From Jimgerdemannia flammicorona (Eukaryota; Mucoromycota; Endogonomycetes; Endogonales; Endogonaceae): a DNA stretch of 27,124 bases. The notes beneath the pieces are model-generated. The model was not told where the DNA came from, searched no databases, and worked only from the letters and a program-made list of their open reading frames with translations. The stretch lies in NCBI GenBank assembly GCA_003990745.1, contig RBNI01000771.1, forward strand, positions 1 through 27,124, written 5' to 3'. Below, one piece after another: positions 18,322 through 27,124 of this stretch (positions are counted from its first letter, which is position 1; each line of letters starts with the position of its first letter). Both the position numbers and the translations under genes were made by a program.

Positions 18322-21300
18322 TCAATCATCGTCCGCAATATCTCCCAACCTCTTCAACGCCGCACGCAACAGGGCCTTCAGCTCTGAAACTTCGGCATTT
18401 GAAATGGTATTCGAAGCCGTTTTGTCGCGCTTGGCCACGCCTTTGTACTTCTTACTATAACTGTCCTCGGAGACGTCGTGGCCATCATGACCACTGGTAT
18501 CCTCGGCATCCTTGGCATCCTTGGCATTCTCCGCATCCTTGGCATTCTTGGCGTTCTCGGCATCCTTGGTATCCTCGGCATCCTTGGCATCCTTGGGGCC
18601 CACGACACCCTTCTCCGAATCAAGCCACACTCCTATCGGCCATTTTAACGTGTAGTCTGCGAACTCTAAGGCTGCGTCCATCTCCCCAATATTTCTTTTT
18701 TCCTTCTCTTCCTTTTTGAACTCGGTATCATGGCTATCCTTGTATTCGCGAATTTTGTCAATATGAGCTGGACAACAAGAATAAAAGACATTTCAATTCT
18801 TACATTTCGATTATGAGGAAATAGCGACTCTTTAGAGATATGCAGACAACGAAATCGCAATTACCAAAGTATAAAACATAACGTGGGAACCATGTTGGGT
18901 CGCGGCGCTGCCGAGGCGTCATCAAAAACTGTTCAATTTCCGCCACAAGCGAAGCCATTTCCTATATTGTGGATGACGATAAAGAAATAGTTAAGATCTA
19001 CACATATGCAATAAACATACGAAGATAAATCTCCGGGAATGCAATCGCAAACAGAATACCATAATCCAAGTACGGTTGGCGTCCGCAAATGTTTCTGCAT
19101 AGATGCTATTCTGCAAAATTAGAACAATCAGACTATCGATTTACACGTGAAGAATATCCACAGCTCAAAAATGGAAACGAAATCCTTACGAGAAGCGCAA
19201 TGAGAATATTCATTAGAACGACGACGGATACGAATGAGAATAAGATACGGATGAAAACCAACGAGCTGTACTGGCTGTAATCCAGCCCGAAGTTCGAAAT
19301 GGTACTGTAGTCCCCGCCCAGGAAGAAGAAGACGCTGTTAATCGCATTCTCAATTCTCGCGAACGGATTTGACCCAGACGCGCCGTCAGGGGTGTCCTTG
19401 TGAAGAAGAATGAACAGCGAGTGCGCAAAGCCGACGATCGTAATCAGGAGAACGATGAGGAAGGGAGCTGCCTTGACGAAAATCTCAATGACGACGACGA
19501 TGAAGACACCGATGTTGCGGAAGACGCGAAGCTCCAGTAGCAGATGTGTCCACATCCCGAGGATCGCAAAACTAGCAATCCAGATTGGCGGGGGTGTTAG
19601 GGGAAAGTTCAAGTCCCACCAGGCGTACGTGAGGGTGAAACCGAGCTGGATTATGTCGATATAGTTGTATGCCGTTTTCCAGTAGTCGCGACCCTGAGCC
19701 AATAGCTGATGCAACTCATGTAACGCTAACATGGTTCCCAATGTGACCGTAATAATGAGCATTGAAAAGCGAGATTCGTCCGAGATATAAAGGTTGGCTT
19801 CGGTGGACTTGGCAGACGCCACGGCGAAGGCGATAAAATAGAGGACGAAAAGGATGAACCTTGCCCAGAACCGGTTGCGGGCAAAGGCAACCCATTTGTA
19901 GTTCACGACCGCCTCGAGCATCGGCTCGGCGAGGTCTCGGCGCCCGCTGTTTGCGATGTTGACAAATGGACTGCGTGGAGCGACATAGGTCTTGTAAATG
20001 GCCCTAGGATACTCCTTGTATACACACAGGTCTTGAAGCGGGACGTAGCACAGCATGGTGGCCAGTAATGGTGATGGTGGTTCCGCCAACGGCAGTTTCG
20101 AGATGATGATAAGCTTGGCAAACCTAAACTCAAGTGAAATCACCGGCGACCATCGCTTGACGAAAGTGTTCCCGAAAAGGCGTATGAGGAAATGTGAACC
20201 GTAGGGTGACGGACGCCTATGAATGTATGGATACAAGTGGTTGTAGCGCGTGTAGATCTTGCCAGGTTCAAATTCTTCAACCGAGTGATCGTATGGAACG
20301 TACGAGAACCTCTTGCCAATGTAAGCCAACACTTGGCGATGATTCTGGATCTTATGAAGCACCCGTACAAGAGTTGCAGATAGACTAGCTTGCCGTATAT
20401 CCTGTTTGCCGTTAATGCCTACCACCCGATTCACAATGGAATGAGCCATCAACTGAAGGATATCTTGATTGTCTGTGATGGATGTTGCCAGCGGACTGTC
20501 TTTGTAGTCGTGAAAGAGAGGAATCCACTTCGGACTTGATACCACTGCTCTAATAATCTTCATAATTTTTTCCAGATTGCGGGTGTCAGACTTATCGGCA
20601 GCCAGACTTGCAAGCCGTACGAGTAGTTCCATCGGGGTTTGACCATCAACAATAATATTGAACAACTCCGGTTGTTCTCTTGCTGCTTTGTCGAGAATCG
20701 AAAGAGCGAAATCCATATACAGTTTGTGTGCTTTCCAGCTGATGGTAGGTCTATGGAAATGTGGATCCGGTTGCCAAAGATAATTGTAGTGCTGCAACAA
20801 ATGTTTGATACGCTGGAGCCATCGCTGGCCGCCATCCAACTTGCCGTCCAAGATGAGAGTGTTTTGCTTCGGTGAAGAACCCACCCTAAGTCTGAGCCGT
20901 ACCAGATCTTTGCCGACTCGTGCAAAAGATTCAACGCTAGTATCTTCACTGTCGTAAAAAATCCTCCAATCGCATAGTTGTGCGGTGACATCATTGTTTC
21001 CATCTACGACAGCGTGCCAAAACGTGACGTGCTCAAGATACTTGCGGCGAGATCGACGACTGGGGATATCGGATTCGGATATGTACACGATGACGAAATT
21101 AATGTCGTTCTTACTCTTATTCATCCAAAAACTGGAGGAAGTAATTTGTTCGACTTTGATGCCGAGATTACACTTTATCACCCCATCTGGCGGGGGTAAA
21201 ATTATAACATCCGACGAGTCTAAGGTCTCCAACGAGCGCTCCAACGAGCTCTCCGAGATTGAAGGATTGACATCGACAAAGTGTGGATCAACCGAGAGGT

Positions 21301-22801
21301 ACTGTTTCCCGGGGCCTGATACTGCCGGAAACGGTTGAGCTTGTGCGCGTTCGCGTTGGATTTCCGCTGTTCCATCGAGCGTGAACTTCCTTGAGAATAT
21401 ATCCAAGTTGTTGTAGTAATGGAATCCGCCAACTTCAACGCCATTATCCGTTATTTCTTGCACATTATCCACGTCTATGCCGGTATGGGGATCAATATTT
21501 TTGTTCAGAGTAAAGCGCGGAGCACCAGGATTGTTTGAGACAGCGGTAGTTGTAATGTCGGTTGCCGAGAGTAGCAAACCGTGCGATGTAGCGTTTTTGA
21601 GTTCTCCAATGTTGTGTAAATTGATCCACGACTCAATCGCGCGAATAGGTAAGTCCAAAAGCGTCTTTGGGGGTACTTTCGTGAGCTTCTCAAATAATAT
21701 CGCTCCTGTCTCAACATATATTCCTGTAAAGTAGCGTTCATCCTGTTTCATTCGCAACATCAAAAGCACTGAGATGGAGGCCTTTACCACACCAAAAAAC
21801 CGCGGCACCAAACCTTGTTGATATTTGTCATGAATGGTGATTTTGGCACTGTGTCCATCGATAGGCCAAATCTCCAGCGGTGTGGTGGGAGTTTTGGTGT
21901 GAAAGAGGCCGCTTTTGAGTAAAGGCTGCAGGGAGGACTGATGGGCGTAATACCTGACATCAAATCTTTTTTTGCGCCGCCAAGTGGTCGTGTCGAATGT
22001 GACGATGACTTCGTCGTTGTAAATGACGAGATACTTCTCGTCGTCGGTGAAAACCGCACCGCCGTAGAGGCCCCTCAGGCTTTCCGGCATTTGGAAGTTG
22101 TCATTCCCGGTGGCAATCAGAGTGAATTGTGCGTCCGTACCCAGTATTTCGTGCTTCGATTCATCATCAGACAGTGGTTCGAAGCCCTCGCGGAGGTCAG
22201 TTCGAGAGGGGAACATGGTTGATGGTGTTCGATGCCGTTCGCTGCGCCCCAAGCACCATTTCGACAGCGCGATGTATTCACCTTTGCAAGATATTGATAT
22301 CATCGTGTAGAGATTGGCTGCATGTTTCGACTGTGCGGTTCTGGTCCAGGTTTTTGAGTGCTCCGAGTATTCCCATGCGGCAGAGGTGCCATCGCTGTTC
22401 AGCGTCGCAAAGTGGTGGCCATCGCCGGAAATGTCACCGGCGACGATCGTCGGTTTGGTGTTGGACGGCTTCTGGCCATATTTCTCATCACTTATATTCT
22501 CATCGGTTACGTCAATGGTGATTTGGTCTTCGGATTGTGTTCGGCCGATTCCGACCATGGTGTTTTGGGAGTCTTCTTTGAATAGGCGCCCAGCGGCGGT
22601 GGCGCCACCAACTGTAGATGCAATTGTTGTCATCGATCCAATTTCTATTATACCCTTCGTGACAAAGTTGTAGTCACCGATAGGAATCTCCTCTGTGGAT
22701 GTAGCGATTGGTTCTTTGGTGGCGATGGTAACTTCCTGGATATCGAGCATTTCGAACCCTGGGTTAGCCATGACTTCTTCTGGATTTGTAGTTGTGGCCA
22801 T
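18322..22801 (-). CDS. TRP-like ion channel with beta-propeller-like N-terminus, four exons
   Basis: Model: exon 1 22801-19190 (1204 codons), exon 2 19110-19021, exon 3 18961-18865, exon 4 18767-18322; introns of 79, 59 and 97 bp begin GTAAGG, GTATGT and GTAATT and end CAG, TAG and CAG. Phases agree throughout, giving about 1414 residues. Residues 118-150 and 245-265 look like WD/beta-propeller blades (AGDISGDGHHFATLNSDGT; GAVFTDDEKYLVIYND). Residues 750-945 are helical and soluble. Six membrane segments lie near 980-1000, 1014-1030, 1046-1062, 1072-1092, 1100-1133 and 1180-1204, with a pore loop containing FFFLGGDYSTI before S6 (VVVLMNILIALL). This is TRP/Ion_trans architecture, like the WD40-channel fusions of fungi, and suggests a cation channel at the plasma or vacuolar membrane. 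The cytosolic tail has EMASLVAEIEQFLM and then eleven charged tripeptides. Ligand and gating are unknown. The frame is intact. Confidence 0.8.
18496..18594 (-). repeat. In-frame 9-bp repeat encoding (K/E)(D/N)(A/T) x 11
   Basis: Eleven uninterrupted 9-bp units in exon 4 of the channel gene encode tripeptides such as KDA, EDT, ENA and KNA. The charge pattern suggests an extended or single-helix tail. As a coding minisatellite it is likely to vary in length between strains. Confidence 0.85.
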
Positions 22802-23565
22802 GATTTGCTACCAAACGATACGAGTTGAGCGACTTGCTGCATGGTATGATGCAATTCGGCAGGGTTTTATTAGAGAGAACTGTCGGGTGCGCAGCTGAAT
22901 TCGGTAACGATTGGATTCTCACCTCGTAAAAGATGTGATGAAAGCTGAAATTTTTCTCAAATGTGAGTTCGTCGAATTCCTTAGTTTGTGTGATAATTTC
23001 CGGCTACAAGAGGTGTTTCGGAAAAAGAAAAAAAAAATGATTAAAGGTTTATCAGGGAGACTGAATATCAGTTACAAGAACTTACTGTGTAAGCAATATT
23101 GTCAGGGTCAATAGATGTATGCCAGTTCACCATTAGCTTCACTGCGCTACGAGACGCCAGTAATCGAATACTGTAGGGTGTGGGCACTCAATCGCTTCCG
23201 GAGTATTTAACGTGATTCCGAATTCAAATTCGACGGAACTCGTTTGTTAGTATCCAATACGTTTCTGGTTCATATCTTGCGAACTCCATTAGTTTATATT
23301 GATTAATGACACGTTGGCATGCAGGCGTCAAAATGGGAAAAAGAGAACTCGGGTCCAGCGCCTACACCATTGCCCGATGCGGAATTGTCCAAACGAAAAA
23401 GCTTCCGCACATTGACTAGGCTTCGTATCTTGATCTGTAATGTAAATCCCTCCCCAAGTTGTCAGGTAGCACAGCGGTTTGTTTTTCCTTGCTAACTTAT
23501 TTATGTACAGAATAGGTCAAGGCCGTAACAATTGGTCGCCTCAAGGGGTACGGCTTCAACCCTTT

Positions 23566-23605
<40 letters not shown>

Positions 23606-24190
23606 AAACTCAGTGCAACCCACGTCCGCAATCCTGCATTCAAAGTTTCGATCGAAAGTTATTTGGTGGGCAAAATATTAAAGAGGCTGTGTTGATTATG
23701 ATATTATTATCAAAGGCATGTGCTTTAAAACCTCGGTCGATTTGTTTTTGCCTACTCGCTCTATTCACCGGACGGAATGGGCCAGGAACGACAATGCCGA
23801 AAATTGACAAACTGGCCGCGATCGTGTAACAGTGAAAAATGATTGACAGAAACCGAACCAAAATGATCAGCGAGGGAATATTTGGGGTCATCCAAATGTT
23901 AGAGAGATTAATCAAAATAGTTGTATATATCCAAATACGCAGTTGAATATAGCCGATTGACGACGTGAACCTTTGCGACCCATCGGGATGCTATATCGTT
24001 GGCAAAAGTTCGCGCGGTATATAACAATTGCTGTATAAACAAGACGAACTTCCGCATATCGCCCACAAGTCTGGTGTCCTTATCCCCAAAACCCGGGGTG
24101 GATGCTCAATAGACTTGCGGGACGATGCCATAAAAATATATATCTTCTTTGGTTTTGAACTGCAATTGGAGTAAAAACATGGTTTTGGAA
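22802..24190. other. Intergenic region upstream of the channel gene
   Basis: No gene supported. The right flank of the channel start codon must hold its promoter, but no clear TATA or operator stands out. A poly-T/poly-A palindrome occurs at 23563-23608. Just before it, tcaggtagcacagcgg (about 23460) and cggcttcaaccc (about 23551) resemble tRNA A and B boxes. No paired acceptor stem can be formed, so I do not call a tRNA. Reading frames here are short and featureless. Confidence 0.4.
23563..23608. repeat. T23-A23 homopolymer palindrome
   Basis: Twenty-three T directly followed by twenty-three A, a 46-bp perfect inverted repeat with no spacer. It could be two retroposon tails head to head, an assembly or PCR artefact, or a slippage product. 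Confidence 0.8.
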
Positions 24191-24261
24191 GAGGGTTGAT
24201 ATGTATTCTCGACATTCTATGCTTTGAGGGTTGATATGTAGTTCTCGACATTCTATGCTTT
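24191..24261. repeat. Tandem duplication of a 35-36 bp unit
   Basis: Two adjacent copies (24191-24225 and 24226-24261) of gagggttgatatgta...ttctatgcttt, differing by one inserted g. No coding role is evident. Confidence 0.8.
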
Positions 24262-25289
24262 AATACGTGGGTCATCTCAAGATAGTACGATAAGCACAAG
24301 GGTCATATTTACTATATTTATCCCTAACAAAGCTGAAAAGACCCACTCCAGTATTCAATGGTATTTCCTGTATTACCTAAAGCCGGCAATCACCTTTCGG
24401 CAGCCATAATTTTTGCGGATCGTCGATTCATTCTGTAGACAGCCTTGTCGTTCATCACTTTTACAAAATAGCCCTCTGATTTCAAACCCTCGTCTCTTGT
24501 GTCAAACCTTCGCATTCGGGCCGCTCTCGTGTCAGCCTTCACTTTCGTGCTGCTCTCCTGGTAGGAATTCCTTTTATAAGGTCGAGGCGATTAAAATAAT
24601 AAGTCCCCATTTCAGGTCACCGCATTCAAACAATTCCCACATGACAACAGAAAAGCCACCATGGGAAATCCTGGTTTGGTCAGCTGAAACCCAAGCAAGT
24701 TGCTGAGGATCCGCGGGGGAGTGAGGCATCTGAGCCGTCCTCGACGGTTACGAGCGTTGAGGCGATTACAAGGTAAGGGCAGTGATAACTAAGGTTCCGT
24801 TGGTGGTCTGTTGAGCCACTATGGGTTTTGGCCTTTTTTTTTAAATGTTACGCGCGGGGCACGCCAAGCGGGTCGGGGTCAGTCTCCAGGGGATCACTCG
24901 GTCACTATTTAGTGGACTCTCTCTCACAATCGGATCTCTCGTTTTGGTTTCGCTCTCTCTCGCTTTCGTTTATAGCGGACTTGGAGGACAGGCGACAGCA
25001 AGAGCAAGGCCGCGTTAAAGCAGCTGTTCAGACACCACTGCAGGATGAGAAGGTATGCATCAGGATGGACGCACCTTGGAAGTTCGGCTATGCCACACCG
25101 TGAGATGTTTGCTTACTACCGTTGATATACTGTATTCATTTCGTCTTATCCTCCCCACCTCGAAAATATAATCAATCTTCCTCGTGCAAGTTCTACAACC
25201 TGTTCGGCAACACGCTTAGATTAATTCCATTGATAAAGATTGGCGATGATCTAACGCGCGGAATTCTTTCTGAACCTTAATCCCGCTCG
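24262..25289. other. Intergenic region, no gene recognised
   Basis: About 1 kb with ordinary composition. A plus-strand segment at 24980-25050 (ADLEDRRQQEQGRVKAAVQ) sits between tatag and a GTATGC, and could be a small exon. It has no recognisable family, start or partner exons. Imperfect 30-bp repeats (gtgtcaaaccttcgcattcgggc-like) lie near 24500-24560. Nothing else is supported. Confidence 0.35.
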
Positions 25290-26275
25290 TCATTTATCAA
25301 ACTCGGCCACGAGCAACCTCACGACCTCAACGTGCCCTTTCTGCGCAGCGGTGTGAAGCGGCGTTCTTCCATCGTTTTTTTTTTTTTGGCCTTCACGCCC
25401 GCCGCCACGAGCAATATCACGATCTCGACGTACCCATTCAGCCCTACACGGTGAAGCGGCGCCGCTCTATTGTTGGTCTTGACGTTTGCGTCCGCCTTGG
25501 AGTCGGCCACGAGCAACCTCACAATATCGACGTTCCCGTTCTGCGCAGCGAAGTAAAGGGGCATCCATTCATCTTTTCGTCTGGCGATGTCGTCGGCCAA
25601 GAGAAACCTCACAATATCAACGTACTCCATGTTCGTTACCCAATGACCCAATGAAGCGGCGTCCATCCATCGTTGGTCCTGGCGTTGCCGTCCGCCTTGG
25701 AGTCAGCCAAGAGCAACCTCGTAATATCGACGTGCCCGTTCTGCGCAGCGAAGTGAAGTGGCATCATTTCATCGTTTGTCTTGGTGTTTGCGTCCGCCTT
25801 GGAGTCGGCCAAGAGCAACCTCACAATATTGACATGCTCGTTCAGCGCAGCGAGATGAAACGGTGTCCAATCGTCTTCTTTACTGGCGTTGACGTCCGCC
25901 TTGAAGTCAGACAATATCGATGTTTTTTCTATTCTCAGCTTGGTGAAGCGGCGTCCATCCATTATTCTTCTTGGCGTTGGGATCCACCTTAGCGTCGACA
26001 AAGTGCAACCTTTCAACCTCGAGGTGTCCCAGGTTTGTAGCACGGTGCAGGGGGTGTCGATTTGTTGTTGCTCTTGAGGTTGGGGAGGAACTCGTCTCCG
26101 TCGAGGAGGTCGGCGATGTTGTCGCGGGAATCCTCACGGAGACACATTCTTCATGATCGTTAGGATTATGCTCGCTAGACCAACTAGCGTTGAGAGAGAA
26201 GGGAAGAAAGAAGGCGAGTTGAGCTATTTGATTTGGACACGGAGGTGAGAACAGATGTTTGTTTTCTTGTATCAC
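25290..26275 (-). pseudogene. Ankyrin-repeat protein gene, frameshifted
   Basis: The minus strand encodes at least seven ankyrin repeats of about 33 residues, recognisable by TPLH-A...GH-DIVRLLLA motifs. Reading downwards: HPLHRATNLGHLEVERLHFV; GWTPLHQAENRKNIDIV; DWTPFHLAALNEHVNIVRLL; MMPLHFAAQNGHVDITRLLL; GWTPLHWV; EWMPLYFAAQNGNVDIVRLL; APLHRVGLNGYVEIVILLVA; and a final TPLHTAAQKGHVEVVRLLVA before TGA at 25290-25292. The frame is broken three times: a deletion of about 14 nt near 25915, an 8-bp tandem duplication at 25638-25653, and a shift in a homopolymer run near 25375-25388. The protein would be a cytosolic protein-interaction scaffold of unknown partner. The start is uncertain; the 5' part may contain an intron. 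Confidence 0.75.
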
Positions 26276-26370
26276 GTTGGTACCCGAATTGGAGGATTAG
26301 CAGGTTTTTTTTTGGTTTTCCCTGTTGCAACGAAGACGTCGCTTACATCACTTTCCTCGTACTCACTTCC

Positions 26371-27068
26371 TCGCAGAACCTACGAGGTCCTCGCCACCCT
26401 GGAGATGGATGCTGAGATCGTCAATTGTCTATATACAAAGAATGCGATGAATATACTCGTCCAACCATGGAAAGAAGTCCTCGGGAGAGCGCCGCTCAAC
26501 AAGCACGATTATCAGGAGGCCCTGTTGAAGGTTTATATTATTTATTTCATTTTTTTTCTAGAAGGGTGTAGTATATGGCGAAAAGAGGTGGTTGATGTTT
26601 ACTTTTGTGGGCGATATTTGGGAGTTAGGATTGGCGCAGGCTGTTTTTATTACAACTACGATTTCCGCGTGACGGTAGGCCTCAGCACGGACTCTCTCTA
26701 CGCGCTCTCTTACGACTTCAAGAAGGCGAATAGGTATGTGGTGCAATCATACCTGCTCATCTCTGATCAAGTTGAAGGTATGTGCCGTCGGGTTGTCATC
26801 ATCTTGTTGCGTACGGTGTGGATTCGTCGTTTAAACCTTGAAATTTGAGGAAGGGAGGGATTGCTTGCTATTATGTTATTGTTTTTTGAATTTCCTCCTG
26901 CGGTCGGCCCCGCCGGAGGAGTTCCTGGCCCTTATAAAAGCGATGGTGTACTATGGAAAGGACGATCCAAAGCCGGTGGCATCGGCGGATTTGGCGGGCC
27001 TGGGGTGTCATGAGGTGGGTGGAAGATGGAAACGTGCTGACAGTGATTTGTTTTTATCCGCTGTGTAG
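26371..27068 (+). CDS. Unrecognised coding segment, probably multi-exon
   Basis: Three stretches have coding-like composition in plus frames. They are 26371-26530 (RTYEVLATLEMDAEIVNCLY, NILVQPWKEVLGRAPLNKHD, YQEALLK then GT), about 26645-26733 (GLSTDSLYALSYDFKKANR then GTATGT, phase uncertain), and 26905-27030 (PPEEFLALIKAMVYYGKDD, ADLAGLGCHEVGG). Between them lie AT-richer, intron-like pieces; a second GTATGT follows VVQSYLLISDQVE at about 26778. I cannot name a family or fix a start or stop, and the gene may run off the right edge. Alternatively, the single frame 26255-26848 could be read through, but its low-complexity middle argues for introns. Confidence 0.35.
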
Positions 27069-27124
27069 ATTTTTAATTGCCGTCGATGAAAGGGGGGAAG
27101 ATGAGTGAGTCGGATTTTTTTTTT

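Noticed and set aside
18378..18719. Frames rich in MPR or HPWHPW repeats opposite or beside the channel tail
   Set aside because: They are other-frame translations of the 9-bp repeat that encodes the KDA-type tripeptides in the spliced channel gene.
23460..23562. Possible tRNA or tRNA-derived SINE (A-box-like and B-box-like words)
   Set aside because: The words are imperfect, the spacing is long, and no cloverleaf or acceptor pairing is visible; kept only as a remark on the intergenic region.
23991..24299. 102-codon minus-strand frame containing LGIRTPDLWAI
   Set aside because: Such phrases recur in spurious translations of repetitive non-coding DNA; the frame spans a tandem duplication and has no domain.

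Overview
This window looks like a transposon-rich stretch of a filamentous fungus genome, most likely an ascomycete (Pezizomycotina). The grounds are short GT-AG introns (59-97 bp in the best gene model), fungal gene families, LINE, Ty3 and tyrosine-recombinase retrotransposons, and a C-to-T decay signature resembling RIP or cytosine-methylation damage. The species cannot be read from the sequence; a truffle-like Pezizomycete is a guess only.

The left part (1-15173) is a nest of decayed mobile elements. A 5'-truncated LINE on the minus strand (1-2213) abuts a Ty3-type LTR retrotransposon on the plus strand (about 2214-6815: partial RT, RNase H, integrase, an extra downstream ORF and a probable 3' LTR). 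The extra ORF is split by a 624-bp palindromic hAT-like foldback element (5616-6239) with an 8-bp target duplication. Next come an AT-rich, CpG-free relic (6816-8595), a compositional island with TGTAAC...GTCACA ends that may be a solo LTR (8596-9843), more AT-rich relic, and a nearly complete tyrosine-recombinase retrotransposon of Ngaro type on the minus strand (10071-15046). The last has gag, RT-RNase H, recombinase and the diagnostic split direct repeats.

The right part (15174-27124) has normal composition and cellular genes. In order they are: a decayed protein disulfide isomerase gene next to the transposon block (about 15380-16798, +); an apparently intact four-exon gene for a TRP-like ion channel of about 1414 residues with a tripeptide-repeat tail (18322-22801, -); a frameshifted ankyrin-repeat gene (25290-26275, -); and an unrecognised, probably multi-exon coding segment at the right edge (+).

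The strongest observations are the split-repeat Ngaro-like element, whose repeat copies differ almost only by transitions; the palindromic hAT-like element whose removal would join two halves of an ORF; and the four-exon channel gene. I see no bacterial-type operons, CRISPR arrays, rRNA or convincing tRNA genes. All alignments and counts were made by eye.
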